In this document: positions 44,218 to 55,081 of the stretch, one piece after another
Layout: each line of letters begins with the position of its first letter
Numbering within the stretch: position 1 is the stretch's first letter
Source: Scedosporium boydii
Taxonomy: Eukaryota > Ascomycota > Sordariomycetes > Microascales > Microascaceae
Assembly (NCBI GenBank): GCA_002221725.1
Contig: NJFT01000028.1
Coordinates: 62,001 to 126,000, forward strand
Direction of reading: 5' to 3'
Length of the DNA: 64,000 nucleotides
The notes under the pieces: model-generated
Databases searched by the model: none
What the model saw: only the letters and a program-made list of their open reading frames with translations
Told to the model about the DNA's origin: nothing
Translations under genes and position numbers: made by a program

Positions 44218-45357
44218 ATGGCGGTGACTTCGATACAGGACAGGACGTCCGAATTCAAAGCGGTCCTCGCGCAGGCGCAAAAGCGACAGGCGTCCGGCAA
44301 GGTCGGCGCGCAGAGGAGATCTCTCCTGACCGACTCCCAGAAGGCGGCGGCTAATGGCACGGCGACTCCGAGGAGATCGGAGTTTGCGAGGAGGGCGGCG
44401 GAGATTGGGAGGGGGATTGCTGCCACCATGGGAAAGCTGGAGAAGCTCGCGCAGTGTAGGTTCTACCGCAACTTTTAAACATGTCATGACATATAATGGG
44501 GGGATGTGTTAGTTTGAAATTCTAACAAAACCACAGTGGCTAAGCGAAGGACCTTGTTCGATGACAGGCCCGTCGAAGTAAACGAGCTCACATACATCAT
44601 CAAGCAAGATCTCGCGTCCCTCAACAAGCAGATTTCCGGCCTCCAGGAAATCACCAGACACCAGCAATCCAAGGGCAACCAGGAAGGCGAGCACAACAAG
44701 AACGTCGTGTTCCTACTGCAGGAGAAGCTCACCGACGTGTCGGTCAACTTCAAAGATGTGCTCGAGGCGCGAACTAAGAACGTCCAGGCGTCGAGGTCTC
44801 GGACAGAAAACTTTATCTCCTCAGTCTCTCAGCACGCGCAGCCATCCCTCCAGCAGCAATCCGCCTCGCCGCTATACGGAACCCCCAAAACCGGCACACC
44901 GGCACCCGGTATTCTACCACCGAGCCAAAGTGCGGGCGGCGCCGATTTGCTATCGCTAGAGCCCGTGAGCGACAGGCAGCTTCTCATCATGGAGGAAGGG
45001 GAGCAGCAGAACGCGTACATACAGCAGCGAGGCCAGGCAATCGAGGCGATCGAAAAGACGATTAGCGAGCTGGGCAGCATCTTTGGACAGCTGGCGACGA
45101 TGGTCCAGGAGCAGGGCGAGATGGTGCAGAGGATCGACGCGAATACAGAGGACGTGGTGGATAATGTCGAGGGGGCGCAGAGGGAGCTGCTGAAGTATTG
45201 GTCGAGGGTGTCTGGGAATAGGTGGCTTGTTGCCAAGATGTTTGGCGTTTTGATGATTTTCTTCTTGTGAGTGTTGGGTCTCTTGCTATTATCTTTTCTC
45301 TCTCTGGGACGTTTGCTGACATTACCTTTTAGACTCTGGGTATTGATTGCCGGTTAA
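44218..45357 (+). CDS. SED5: Sed5/syntaxin-5-type Qa-SNARE
   Basis: Three exons, 44218-44455, 44537-45266 and 45333-45357, give about 330 residues. The N terminus VTSIQDRTSEFKAVLAQAQ is the syntaxin-5 signature peptide that binds Sly1. The splice at 44455/44537 restores LEKLAQLAKRRTLFDD. The Habc-like helical region is followed by the SNARE motif (IEKTISELGSIFGQLATMV), with the zero-layer Gln in QEQGEM, and a C-terminal membrane anchor (MFGVLMIFFLLWVLIAG) completed by the tiny third exon. Sed5 is the target SNARE for ER-to-Golgi and intra-Golgi fusion. The ATG abuts a 21-nt A-tract, which is unusual. The frame upstream of that tract is not conserved-looking. Confidence 0.95.
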
Positions 45358-45929
45358 GGCGGCGTACGAGGTTTTGGATCCCTTCACATTCCTGCATGAA
45401 TCTAGGCCAAAACCCATGCAACGAGAGTCCGATAAGAAGTACTGGATCAAGATAGCACCACCTCACCGTAGAGAGGAGGAACCTACTTGCCCAAGGAATT
45501 AAACAGCGAGGACGGGCACGATAGAGAAAGAGAAAGAAGGGCATACATCACGGTATTTGTTATAATAGCCACGACGGCAAGGCATTTTTCTTCTTATTTT
45601 CTTGTTTTTTTTTTTCTTTTCGTTGTACATTACTACAGAGCAAGGGGGTGGTCAGTAAGAGGTTCATTCATAGAATCGAAATCTGATGCCATAGCCGAGC
45701 AGGCGATGCTATGGATATGCTTCATGTTCCTTTGTCTGATGGACACTCGGAATGTTGATTGATCCTGCCGTGTGGATGTGCCCCTGGAGTTCCTTCGAGA
45801 ACGACAGTTGAGCTCTGGCCTGATTCGAAAGTGAATTCCAATTCTTCGGATTCTCATGTCTTCTGCCTCTAGCACAAGCTTGGAAAACGGTCGTCAGTAA
45901 ATTGTTTCTGATTTAAAACTAGAAGTGAA
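45358..45929. other. intergenic between convergent Sed5 and DUF2235 genes
   Basis: 3' flanks of two convergent genes, with a T-rich tract at about 45586-45616. No gene is seen. Confidence 0.5.
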
Positions 45930-47444
45930 CTACTCATGTTTTCCAAGCCACTCTTTAAGGTCAACTAGAATCGTTTTTGGTCGTGGCTCATCTGGAGGGT
46001 GCTCAGCATCATCATACTGGTAGTGGTCGTAATTGACCCACGCCTTCAGTAGATCCTTCTCCTTCGTATCAAGACTTTCTTCCTCGATGATATTTCCCCC
46101 AATATCGTTTGGGATGGGATGCCGAAAATGTGGTCGGAGCCACTCCACCCAAGACTCAACCCTACGGCGGAGGTTCCACCTCCACTTCTGTTCGAACTGT
46201 TCGGGCTGTGGAGGGTCGACGCCATCGGCTGCGTAGCATTGCTTGTTAAACAGTCCGCGCTCTCGTAGACACCTTGCCGTGGAGTGCATTTTCTCTCCAG
46301 AAAAGTGACCGTTCTCTCGGTGTTCGCCATTTTCATTCCACAAATGGATCTGAGGTATCCGGAACTGAGAGAATGAAGCAGCGTAGGCCCAGCTCTTATA
46401 GTGTAGACTAAGGGCTTTCGGATCCTCAATAGGGAGGCGGTTTGGGGCTGCGGATAGAATAAGTTGTTAGCAGGGAATTACGAAAAGGCGACAGGCACGG
46501 CGTGGCTTGGTGTGGTCAGATCAGCTTAGAGATATACGCACACGAAATCTTCCAAGTGTCGTTGGGTAACGAATCTCCAACGAGTCCCTGCTCATCGAAT
46601 TCTATGAAGCCAAGGCCGTTTAGCTTCGACACCACCCATATTAGTGCAAAGTGCGCCAAGGCATCCTCCTTATTGCCCCCACCGATATCCGCATGGTAGC
46701 CCGCAAACCAGCATTGATCGAGATGAAGATCAACATCGTCTGTATGTGGTACAATAGGGGGGAAGTAGTAGCGATGCTCGTGCAGAGCGAGAGCCTGGAA
46801 GAAATAATCGACCGAAGGGCAGGGATCTGCGTTAACAAATGTCGGACCCCCGGCTACGGAACTGACCGTGTCCCAGCCTGCGCAAGCCGTGATTCGAGGT
46901 CTGTGTCCGGGAGGTGTGGGTTCCTCCTCGTTTCCTAGTTGTGCACCGTCTCTCCACTCCCGGAAGAGCCGATGCGCCTGGTGGAGCCGGAGCTTTGGCA
47001 GGATGCCCTTTTGGTGGATGAAATCGGCAAGACACCGGACGGCAAACGCGCCTCTGGAGAATCCGATCAGGAATATCTTATCGCTGGGCTCGTCACGGTA
47101 GTTATAGCAGAGGAAGCTGTAGGCTTCCAAGATGATACGGTCGAGTCCTGAAATGGGGGCGCTGGAATCATCAATAACACTGGCCGTATCCCAATCCCGC
47201 TTGAAGGTAATAGTGGATCCATACCACTTCCCATAGCTTGGTGCCAACCCTTGATAGGCTTGATTGAATCCCCGTCGTCTGTACCAATACCGGAGCGGTA
47301 GTATACAATTTGGCGCCCACCTGCCTTGTCTACAGGCGGAATACATCGCGCAATTCGGCTCACGTTGGTGAGCGGATTCGCTTCGATGAACTCTGAGTTC
47401 GAGGTGCCATCGCAACAGATGATGATCTTGGCTGGGAGTGACAT
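45930..47444 (-). CDS. DUF2235-domain alpha/beta hydrolase (Tle1-like)
   Basis: Three exons, 47444-47225, 47147-46542 and 46447-45930, with introns of 77 bp (GTATGG...TTTCAG) and 94 bp (GTGCGT...CGCAG), give about 447 residues. The start MSLPAKIIICCDGTSNSEF carries the N-terminal DUF2235 motif CDGT. The splice restores MGSGLDRIILEAYSFLC. The nucleophile elbow GFSRGAF (Ser about residue 104) is intact, and WFAGYHADIGGG supplies the conserved Asp/His region. DUF2235 is shared with bacterial type VI phospholipase effectors of the Tle1 type, and fungal genomes carry many copies of unknown role. A charged C-terminal extension (about residues 300-447) has no motif I know. It is divergent from the hydrolase-ankyrin gene starting at 47954, and both encode alpha/beta-hydrolase folds. 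Confidence 0.85.
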
Positions 47445-47953
47445 GGCAGCCGGTAGACAGTTCCCAGCTGCTTCGCGGAGGGTAGGGGCTTTGGTTGCTG
47501 GCGTCGGAGATCGAAAGGTATCTAATATCTCGCGCGAAATCCCCCAATCCCAATGGCCTCGGTGGCTAAGAGGGACGTTTGAAGATTGCGCCCAATGGGA
47601 GATATACACGTGTCGCAGCCGGAAGCCCTATTATCCTTGTATATACTAGAAAACAATCTATCGAAGAGGGGCTTCCGAAGATCCCTCTTACTTGTACGAC
47701 GTCAATGGGCCGCTTATGCTCCCTCCGACAGTCGCATCACTGCGAGGACATTCCCCGCGCGTGGCTAGTTTAACGAAAACGGCTCGGCCCGCATCTCCGC
47801 TAACAAAGTTTCATTGTTCTCACGACAGTCCCCGCACTTCGACGCTTTCCTCATCACCATCACGGATCGTTCTTCGCCCCTCGTACATGCTCTACACATC
47901 AATAGCGCGTTCCCATCGTAAGCCAACCAGCTAAGCAGGGTCATCCGGACAGC
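47445..47953. promoter_or_regulatory. shared upstream region of two divergent hydrolase genes
   Basis: About 509 bp between the start codons of the DUF2235 gene (minus) and the SesB-like/ankyrin gene (plus). It probably contains both promoters. No distinct element can be assigned by eye. Confidence 0.4.
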
Positions 47954-50694
47954 ATGTGGCAACGGTTGTCTCGGAAGCTTGGCATCGGGCACGGTGGAAT
48001 CCGTGAGACGACGAAGGCAACAGACTCAACAGACTGCCCCAAGGGTTCGACTACTCTATTCAACACGGCTGATGCCGCGGTCGAGTATAGTTACCTCTGT
48101 TCCACAGAAGTATACACTTACTTATTTCGCGCTGTAGTATTGTCTTAGTCCACGACCTGACCGAAAGCCGCGACGAGGCATGGAAATCAATGCGCTGGCT
48201 TAGCGACCTGCCCCGATGCCGTATTGTTGCCTTTGGATACGATGCAAGCGGGCTCGAGAAATTGGAAGATTTGATCGATCCAAAGAGGTTAATAAACTGC
48301 GCAAAAGCACTGTTGCATGACTACCCTTTACGTGCTCCGCCAGAGACATCCACCTCTAGTGTGCAGGGCAGCCAGGAGATCAAAAAGGGAACGGCCGCTG
48401 CCTCTTACACTTCCATTGGGGCAGAACAGCCAGCCGACGAAACGCCGGATGGGAATGGTTTTCCAGTAGACATCGGACGGCCAGCTCTCTTTGTCGCCCA
48501 TGGCTTTGGTGGTTTGATTTACGAGCAGGCATGTGCCCTCTCCCAAATTCGGGCGGAAGGGCTTCTAGCTGACAATTTCTACGCAGGCTTTGAGTCTTTC
48601 GTACGGACACGACCATATAGAGGGGAAAAGGAGAAGACATGCTGCTATTCTGCTCAATACACCTCATTATGGGGCCGGGATGGCAGAGTGGGCGCTATTG
48701 AGGAAATGCAAAGGCTCTTTAGGGTCATTATTCGACAAAAGGTCAAGGTCAACATTACAGGGTGCTATGCAGCCAGACCAGTCCCTAACAGCAACCTAGT
48801 GAGTTTTCACAAGCACTTGTTCTTATTGTTTTCTTAGCCCAAAGTCGCATTATACTCTTTTGTACTTACTATGATATAGAGGCTCGCCCCAGAGTGGGCT
48901 GTCCTACCAGATTTCGAACCTCTTACTGTTGACGACAATCATTTCGGGATAACAAAGCTAGATGATGAAGGCCGCAGGAAAATCGCTCCAATTTTAGAAA
49001 AAAAAGTCGAGGAACTGCATAAGGCTATCGACGACGAGGAGCGCCCTAAGTCCCCGGACGCGCTGGGTGATTTGAGACGGGCCTTGCGATATGAAAAACC
49101 GAAAGCAGCTAAAGAACCGCAAGCAGCTGACCTCGTTTTGCCCGTCATCCAGGCTACAAAATCTCTCATCACTTTTTATTCGCACGAGATCCGGACACCA
49201 TCCGACGTCGTCAACGCTGTCAACAAGATGAAGCGTCTTCTAATTGTGCTTGAGCGTCTGCGCGGCCCATTGAACCTATTGAACCTATTGACGGACCGGA
49301 AATCCTACGCTAGTGAGCAGGACCTGTTGGAGAGCATCGAGGGCATAGTTCGGGACTGTCGGGGGAGATTCCAAGAGCTCCAGAACGCGATCAATACAAT
49401 TTTGAACAGCTCTGCTGGGGGCATCCGGGCGTACCCCTCCCAACAACGCATGTTACAAAATCTCAACGAGAATATTGACAATATTGATGAGATCATCTCA
49501 CCTATCTCTCTAGGGCTGCAGATGGCCCTACTGTGGGCGGCGGCTAACGGGAACGAGGCTATTGTGAAGCGACTACTCCATGAAGGCGCTGCTATCGACG
49601 GGGAAGGTAACCTTAAGCGGACGCCGCTATCGTGGGCTGCCGAGAAGGGATACGAGCCCATCGTGCGGCTGCTGCTCGAGAATGGCGCCGACGTCAAGGC
49701 GAAGGATAACTCTGGTAGGACGCCACTATCGTATGCCACCGACGAGGGGCACGAGAATGTCATGTTGCTGCTCAACAAGAAGGCCGAGATCGAGCGGAGG
49801 ATGCCGCCACAACAGGGCGCCGAGAAGAGACCTGACGCCGCCGTTAAGTCCGGGAAGTTCGACCCGCATCTTGACGACCGCGGCGAGGAAACCCCCGACC
49901 CTGCAACGTCGGATGAGTCACCCTTTCGAATAACCTTGCTACTAGGGGAGGATCGTCGCCACTATATAGGAAAAGGCCAGCCTTGGACCGTACTAGCTCG
50001 CATGAGTCAAGTAACTCACGGCACGCTTGAGCCCGACGGACCACCCGCGACTCTCATAGTGATGAAGTTCGAGTTCCGAGCCCCGAATGGCCACCGCTTC
50101 AAGTCTGCCATCGTCAAGGTCGCCTTCAGAGATTCCGGTTCCGCTGCAGGTTCACTGGTCTCCATCTTCCCTGTAGGTAAGTATTCTCTCAAACGCACCA
50201 CTAAACCGGCCGCAAGCCACACGATCAACCCCTCCGTTCAAGCAGAAGCCGCGCCTGCAACAGCAGTCGTGGAGTACGAGCCCCAGCGGATGACGACGAT
50301 ACACAAGGTGAGCGCGGCTCTGTTGTCGGGAGCCGTCATGGCGCCGACGAACGTGGCCATGTGGGAGCTGGTGGAAAACGGGGACGACAAAGGCGGCATC
50401 CCAACGCTCTTACAGACAGCCATCTTGCTGGCACGAAAAGAGTCAGAAGGGAATCCAGAAGACGAGACATTCAAGGCGATCGTGGAGGTCGAGGCCTTGG
50501 TGGATTCGATCGGCATATTGCCGCACGCTGCCAAGCTGAAAGGCACGGACGAAATGATCTTCGACCCGAAACACAATAAAGACGTGGCTGATGATTCGGA
50601 CAACCTTAGCAAGAGTTGGAGTCGTGTAACAAGCCAACAGGATTGGGTCTTCCAAGAAATTCCGCCCGCTACATCTGAGGTGTTAAAGGAATAA
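47954..50694 (+). CDS. SesB-like alpha/beta-hydrolase-ankyrin protein, frameshifted
   Basis: Exons read: 47954-48084, 48138-48528, 48587-48798 and 48880-50694. The first splice restores AAVDIVLVHDLTESRDEAW, the start of a SesB-type hydrolase domain used as an N-terminal effector in fungal NLRs. The nucleophile elbow reads HGFGGL (about residues 165-170), where HSLGG is usual, so the catalytic Ser appears replaced by Gly. Intron 2 (48529-48586) begins GCATGT, a GC-AG intron. Exon 3 opens ALSLSYGHDHIEG and reads NTPHYGAGMAEWA, but the frame must change near 48690 to reach IEEMQRLFRVIIR and exon 4 (RLAPEWAVLPDFEPL). This is a small deletion, or a base-calling error. Exon 4 adds a helical region, about three ankyrin repeats (about 49525-49800, e.g. 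TPLSWAAEKGYEPIVRLLLE) and a roughly 260-residue C-terminal region of unknown fold. No NACHT or NB-ARC motif is present. Confidence 0.65.
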
Positions 50695-51600
50695 ATGCGA
50701 CTCCCTACAACAGAGGAGAGCTCAACCACTTTGTAAACGACAGGGAGTACTTGATAATTTTAAGAAAGATCAATAAGCTATTTAAATAGGAACTAGGAAA
50801 ACAGGTCCATTGTAGTATCTTAAAAAAGCTATAATCAAATCTATATTTAAAAGGTCCCCCACGTTCCTCCCATCGAGCCACTCCTCGGTATTCTTCCACC
50901 TATAAACATTGACCCCGCATCCAAACATCTTCGGAACCAGCGCATCTGCACTCTCGTTCAACGTCCACATTGCGCACGTGGATGCTGGGCTGATCATACC
51001 AACAGCTCACTAACAGAAAAGGGAATGGACCGGCTCGACTGCCAGTACACAAGGTCGGATGTACCAAGATGGGTTTCAATGCAACCCATCCACAGCATGT
51101 CCAACCGGGAAGTTGAAAAAGCTCCATATTTCGGCCCCTTCCTGATTCTGCCTAATAGACGAAACAGTCTTTTGTCCCGCCAACTGGCACAGAAGAGCGG
51201 GGTGCTCGACTATACTGGACATCTCTGGGTTTTGTTACCCGGGGGTTACGGAGTAAATAAGGGAAAAGGAAGCGTGCTTGAGGGGGAAGTAAATAATGAG
51301 TGAACGCAGAAGAGGGGGGGAGAGGAAAGGCGGGATGATACCATTGAATTAATAAGTGATTTTTTTTGGAAAGAATTTATGAATCTCCCGGCAGGTATAT
51401 ATAGGCAAGGGAAGCGTGGATTCACTGAGGTTTAAAGCTGTTTGCCCCATTCTTTCCTCCATCTTCTTAGAGAGTACTTCAGAATCGTTCTCGGGGAATT
51501 CAAACTTTCTGAGCGTGTGACGAGAACCTGAAAACGACGAAACGAATTGAATACGAAGCATCTGCCATTGAAACTTGCGACTTTGAGAATTCAGTACACG
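50695..51600. other. intergenic, promoter side of the aldo-keto reductase gene
   Basis: No gene is supported. A TATA-like element is listed separately. Multiple purine-rich tracts lie at 51300-51340. Confidence 0.5.
51396..51404 (+). promoter_or_regulatory. TATA-like element upstream of the aldo-keto reductase
   Basis: TATATATAG about 200 bp before the start codon at 51601, a plausible core promoter position for a fungal gene with a short 5' UTR. Confidence 0.4.
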
Positions 51601-52825
51601 ATGGCGAACAAGACCTTTAAGCTCAACACCGGCGCCGAGATTCCGGCCCTCGCTTTCGGTAAGGAACCTGCTCTCTCCCACCAATCGTCACCATAGGTTT
51701 CTCCCACCTCTATCTTGAAACAGTGAGGCGAGCATCACTTGGCATCTAACACTGCCCCCATCTGGGGAACCCCCCCAAACCAGGAACCTGGCAAGGCGAA
51801 GGCGACAAAGTAAAAGCAGCCGTCTCCTACGCCCTCCAAAACGGCTACAAAGCCGTCGACTGCGCCTACTGCTACGCCAACGAAGACGCCGTAGGCGAAG
51901 GACTCCGCGAGGCCTTCGCGTCCGGCGTGAAGCGCTCGGACATCTTCATCACGACCAAAGTGTGGTGCACGTACCAGACGTCGCCGGAGAGGGTGGAGGA
52001 AGGAGTGGACAAGAGCCTGAAGAGCTTGGGGTTGGATTATCTCGATTTGGTCATGATTCATTGGCCCGTGGCGATGAATCCCGAGGGGAACCATGATCGG
52101 TTTCCGACGTTGCCGGATGGGAAGAGGGATATTCTTCACGGGCATTCGCATATTGACACGTGGAAGTCTTTGGAGAAGTTGTTGGCTACGGGGAAGGCTA
52201 AGGCGATCGGGGTTTCTAACGTATGTATCTCTTTCTACACTTTTTCCCCCATCGTTCTGAAGACTAACAAAACTCGGGATGAATAGTATAGCAAGCGATA
52301 CCTTGAGCAGCTTCTTCCCCACGTCACAGTCACGCCGGCTGTCAACCAAATCGAGAACCATCCTTCGCTGCCCCAGCAAGAGATTGTTGATTTCTGCAAG
52401 GAGAAGGGCATCCACATCATGGCGTACAGCCCGTTCGGCAGCACGGGCAGCCCCATGTTCAAGGCTGAGCCAGTGGTCAAGGTTGCTGAGAAGAAGGGCG
52501 TTAGCCCAGGAACTATTCTCCTCAGCTACAACGGTATGTCCTTACTGAAACTTTCCTTTTTTTTTTTTTTTTTTTTTTTTTTTTCATGGGTGTAAAATCG
52601 AAATGGCTAATAGGGCTTCCGAATCTAGTGGCCCGCGGAAGCACCGTCATCGCCAAGTCCGTCACACCCGAGCGCATCCTGCAGAACCTCCAGATCGTCG
52701 ACCTCGATGAAGGGGATCTCAAGACGCTGAATGACTACTCGGATGACTTGGCTAAGAAGGGAGAGTTGAAGCGATATGTGTACCCGCCGTTTGGTATTGA
52801 CTTTGGCTTCCCCGATAAGTCTTAG
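51601..52825 (+). CDS. aldo-keto reductase (Gcy1/glycerol dehydrogenase-like)
   Basis: Four exons, 51601-51658, 51784-52220, 52287-52533 and 52614-52825, give about 317 residues. All splice joins restore family motifs: ALAFGTWQGEGDKV, AIGVSNYSKRYLEQL and ILLSYNGLPNLVARGSTVIA. The catalytic tetrad is present: Asp45 and Tyr50 in AVDCAYCYANED, Lys78 in FITTKVW and His112 in MIHWPV. The C-terminal VIAKSVTPERILQN is the NADP(H) phosphate-binding loop (normally IPKS..). It resembles fungal NADP-dependent glycerol/glyceraldehyde reductases, and the substrate could be another small aldose or polyol. It converges on the zinc polyol dehydrogenase 200 bp downstream. Intron 3 contains an uninterrupted 28-nt T-run. 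Confidence 0.93.
52557..52584 (+). repeat. T28 homopolymer inside aldo-keto reductase intron 3
   Basis: Twenty-eight consecutive Ts in the 80-bp third intron, occupying the region between donor and branch site. Probably unstable in length. Confidence 0.9.
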
Positions 52826-53025
52826 TTTGACGTGGGAGATGAGTCGATTGATGAGCATAGGGTCGTATAGGGGTAGAAGGACGTATATAGATTTTGAATG
52901 ATGAGATGGTGGCCCCTTTTCCAATAGCATTTATGCTCTACTTCCTCTTCTTCTTTTCTCTTCGCTCTAGCCTATATGTCCGTAATATACTCATATCTAA
53001 GCGCGGTATGTACACCGTTTACTCT

Positions 53026-54534
53026 CTATGAAGTCGACACCCTTTCATCATCATCCACATCAACAAACACCTTCATGACCGACTTACCCTCATCATCCTC
53101 AACTCTCGCAGCCATGGCAAACGCCTCAGGCGTACTATCAATCCCCCTAAACCTATGCGTCACCAAAGCCCTCAAATCAGGCATCTCCTTCGGCGATTCC
53201 GCAATCAGCTGAATAGCTCTCGGATACGCATTGGCATATCTAAATACCCCTATCAAATCCACCTCCCTCAGATGAGCCGCCGATATAGGCAGCGTCTGCA
53301 CGGGATTCCCCATTCCGATCAACATGATCTTGCCGCCCGGCCTCGTCGCCTATCTCACTCATTAGTTCATAAACCACCCCAAGTAACAAAAATTGAAGTA
53401 AAGAAACTCACATAGATGGCCGTCTGCAAAGAACTCTCCACCCCCGTCCCCTCAAAACAAACACCCACTTCCCCAACCTTCCTCCCAGACACCTCCACCC
53501 CCTTCACCCTCTCAGCCACCTCCTTCGCAAACGCCAACCTCCCCTCAACCGAAGCCGCCTGCGACGCATCCATGCGGGAAACCTCGACGACGGCGTCGGC
53601 GAAGCCGTGCTCGAGGGCGAAGTCGAGACGGCGGCGCTGGATGTCGGCGACGATGACGGGGGAGGCGCCGTGGACTTTGCTGACGGCGGCGCAGAGGAGG
53701 CCGACGGGGCCGGCGCCCAGGACGAGGACGGGGGTGGAGGATAGGTTGGCGGAGGCGCGGGTGTGGGCGTGGATTGCGACGGAGAGGGGTTCGATGAGGG
53801 CGCCTAGTTCCGGGGGAGTGTCGGGAGGGAGTCTAGATTATTAGTACTTTCCTTTCGCACACAGATATATATCGTCCCTTTATTGGAGACCTCTTTTTCG
53901 AATCGTGATAGCGGAGGACATTTTAAGGATTACACTCACTTATGGCACCATTTCGCGGGATGGTTAATCCTCTCCTGCAAAGTCCCCTGAGGATGCGGAA
54001 ATGCCTTCGCCGAGCTCCGGAACCTAATCCCCTGACAGATGTTATACCGCCCCTCGAGGCAACGATCGCACGTGCCACAAGGTAGGCCGACTTCGAGGGC
54101 GACTAGGTCACCGACTTGGAGGTCGACGACATCGGGTCCCAGGGCGACGACGCGGGCGCTAGATTCGTGGCCGAGGGAGAACGGTTCGAGCACCGGGATG
54201 TCGCCGTTGCGGAAGTGGGTGAAGTAGTGGAGGTCGGAGCCGCAGAGGCCGGTGGAGAGAATGGAGACTTGGACTTCACCGGGGGAGGGAGGAGGGAGGG
54301 TGCGGGGAGTCTGAGGAAATGGGTTAGCACAATTGTAGATTCTGGATGTCAATTGATGTCATCTTTTGGGGGGCTAGGACGGGCAGGAGTGAAGACGCCG
54401 GAGTGGGAGTGAAGGAGGAGGAGAGCGTGAAAGTGAGGGTGAGTGAGTGAGAGAGGGGGTGTATGTGATCTTACAATTCGAATATCGCGAGCAGCGTAGA
54501 GAACGGACGCCTTTACAGATGTGGGGGAATCCAT
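53026..54534 (-). CDS. zinc-dependent polyol dehydrogenase (sorbitol/xylitol dehydrogenase-like)
   Basis: Four exons, 54534-54475, 54310-53940, 53832-53412 and 53349-53026, give about 391 residues with every splice in phase. Catalytic zinc ligands are visible: Cys43 in STGLCGSDLHY, and His68-Glu69 in SLGHESS. The structural zinc loop CGTCDRCLEGRYNIC gives four Cys (about 98, 101, 104, 112). The Rossmann turn VLGAGPVGLL is intact. The SDLHY motif and overall length fit medium-chain dehydrogenases acting on sorbitol, xylitol or L-arabinitol with NAD+. The exact polyol cannot be told from sequence. It is tail-to-tail with the aldo-keto reductase, which reduces aldoses to polyols in the same pathways. 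Confidence 0.93.
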
Positions 54535-55081
54535 AGCGCGAGTTTGTAGTTAGCCCAGCTACGATTGATTTTGGAGGATTATGAAAAATAGAGAATATAT
54601 AAACCTAAGATTCTTGATGTAGGAATTCCCAGATAGAAGAAGTCTTGAGCTTGAGGATGAGATCTGCCAAAGGCTAAGGCATCACGGGGGATATTATAAC
54701 CGGCCTATTGGTCTAATTGTGCCCAAAGACTAAGGGTCAATTGACTGATCAATTGATGTGACTATCGCTCGATCGTGCATGTTACGCTGGACTCGGCGGT
54801 GCATTCTGCCGTATGAAAGCGGGATCAACGAGTCGGCTCTTGAGAATGAGGAGAGGCACCCGCCGATGAAATTTATCAAGGGCGCCTTCATCCATCTGTG
54901 AGATGACATTGAATCGTGGACAAATTGTGTCGATTCCACAGAATACAGCTCACGAGGATTTGAGCCCGTCGACACACTTAGGTGGCTACAAAGCTTCACT
55001 GGGCACTCTCAAGATGAAAATAACAATAATGATAACAATAATAAAATAAGAGTTTTCATCCGACTCTCATTTCATCATCCC
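54535..55081. other. intergenic
   Basis: Promoter of the polyol dehydrogenase and 3' flank of the SDR gene. An AATAATAAT-like repeat lies at about 55020-55048. No gene is seen. Confidence 0.5.
54595..54603 (-). promoter_or_regulatory. TATA box candidate for the polyol dehydrogenase
   Basis: TTTATATAT on the minus strand about 60-70 bp before the start codon at 54534. Confidence 0.45.

Noticed and set aside
53416..54412. Plus-strand frames opposite the polyol dehydrogenase (142 and 98 codons)
   Set aside because: Antisense shadows of a gene with complete zinc ligands and in-phase splices.
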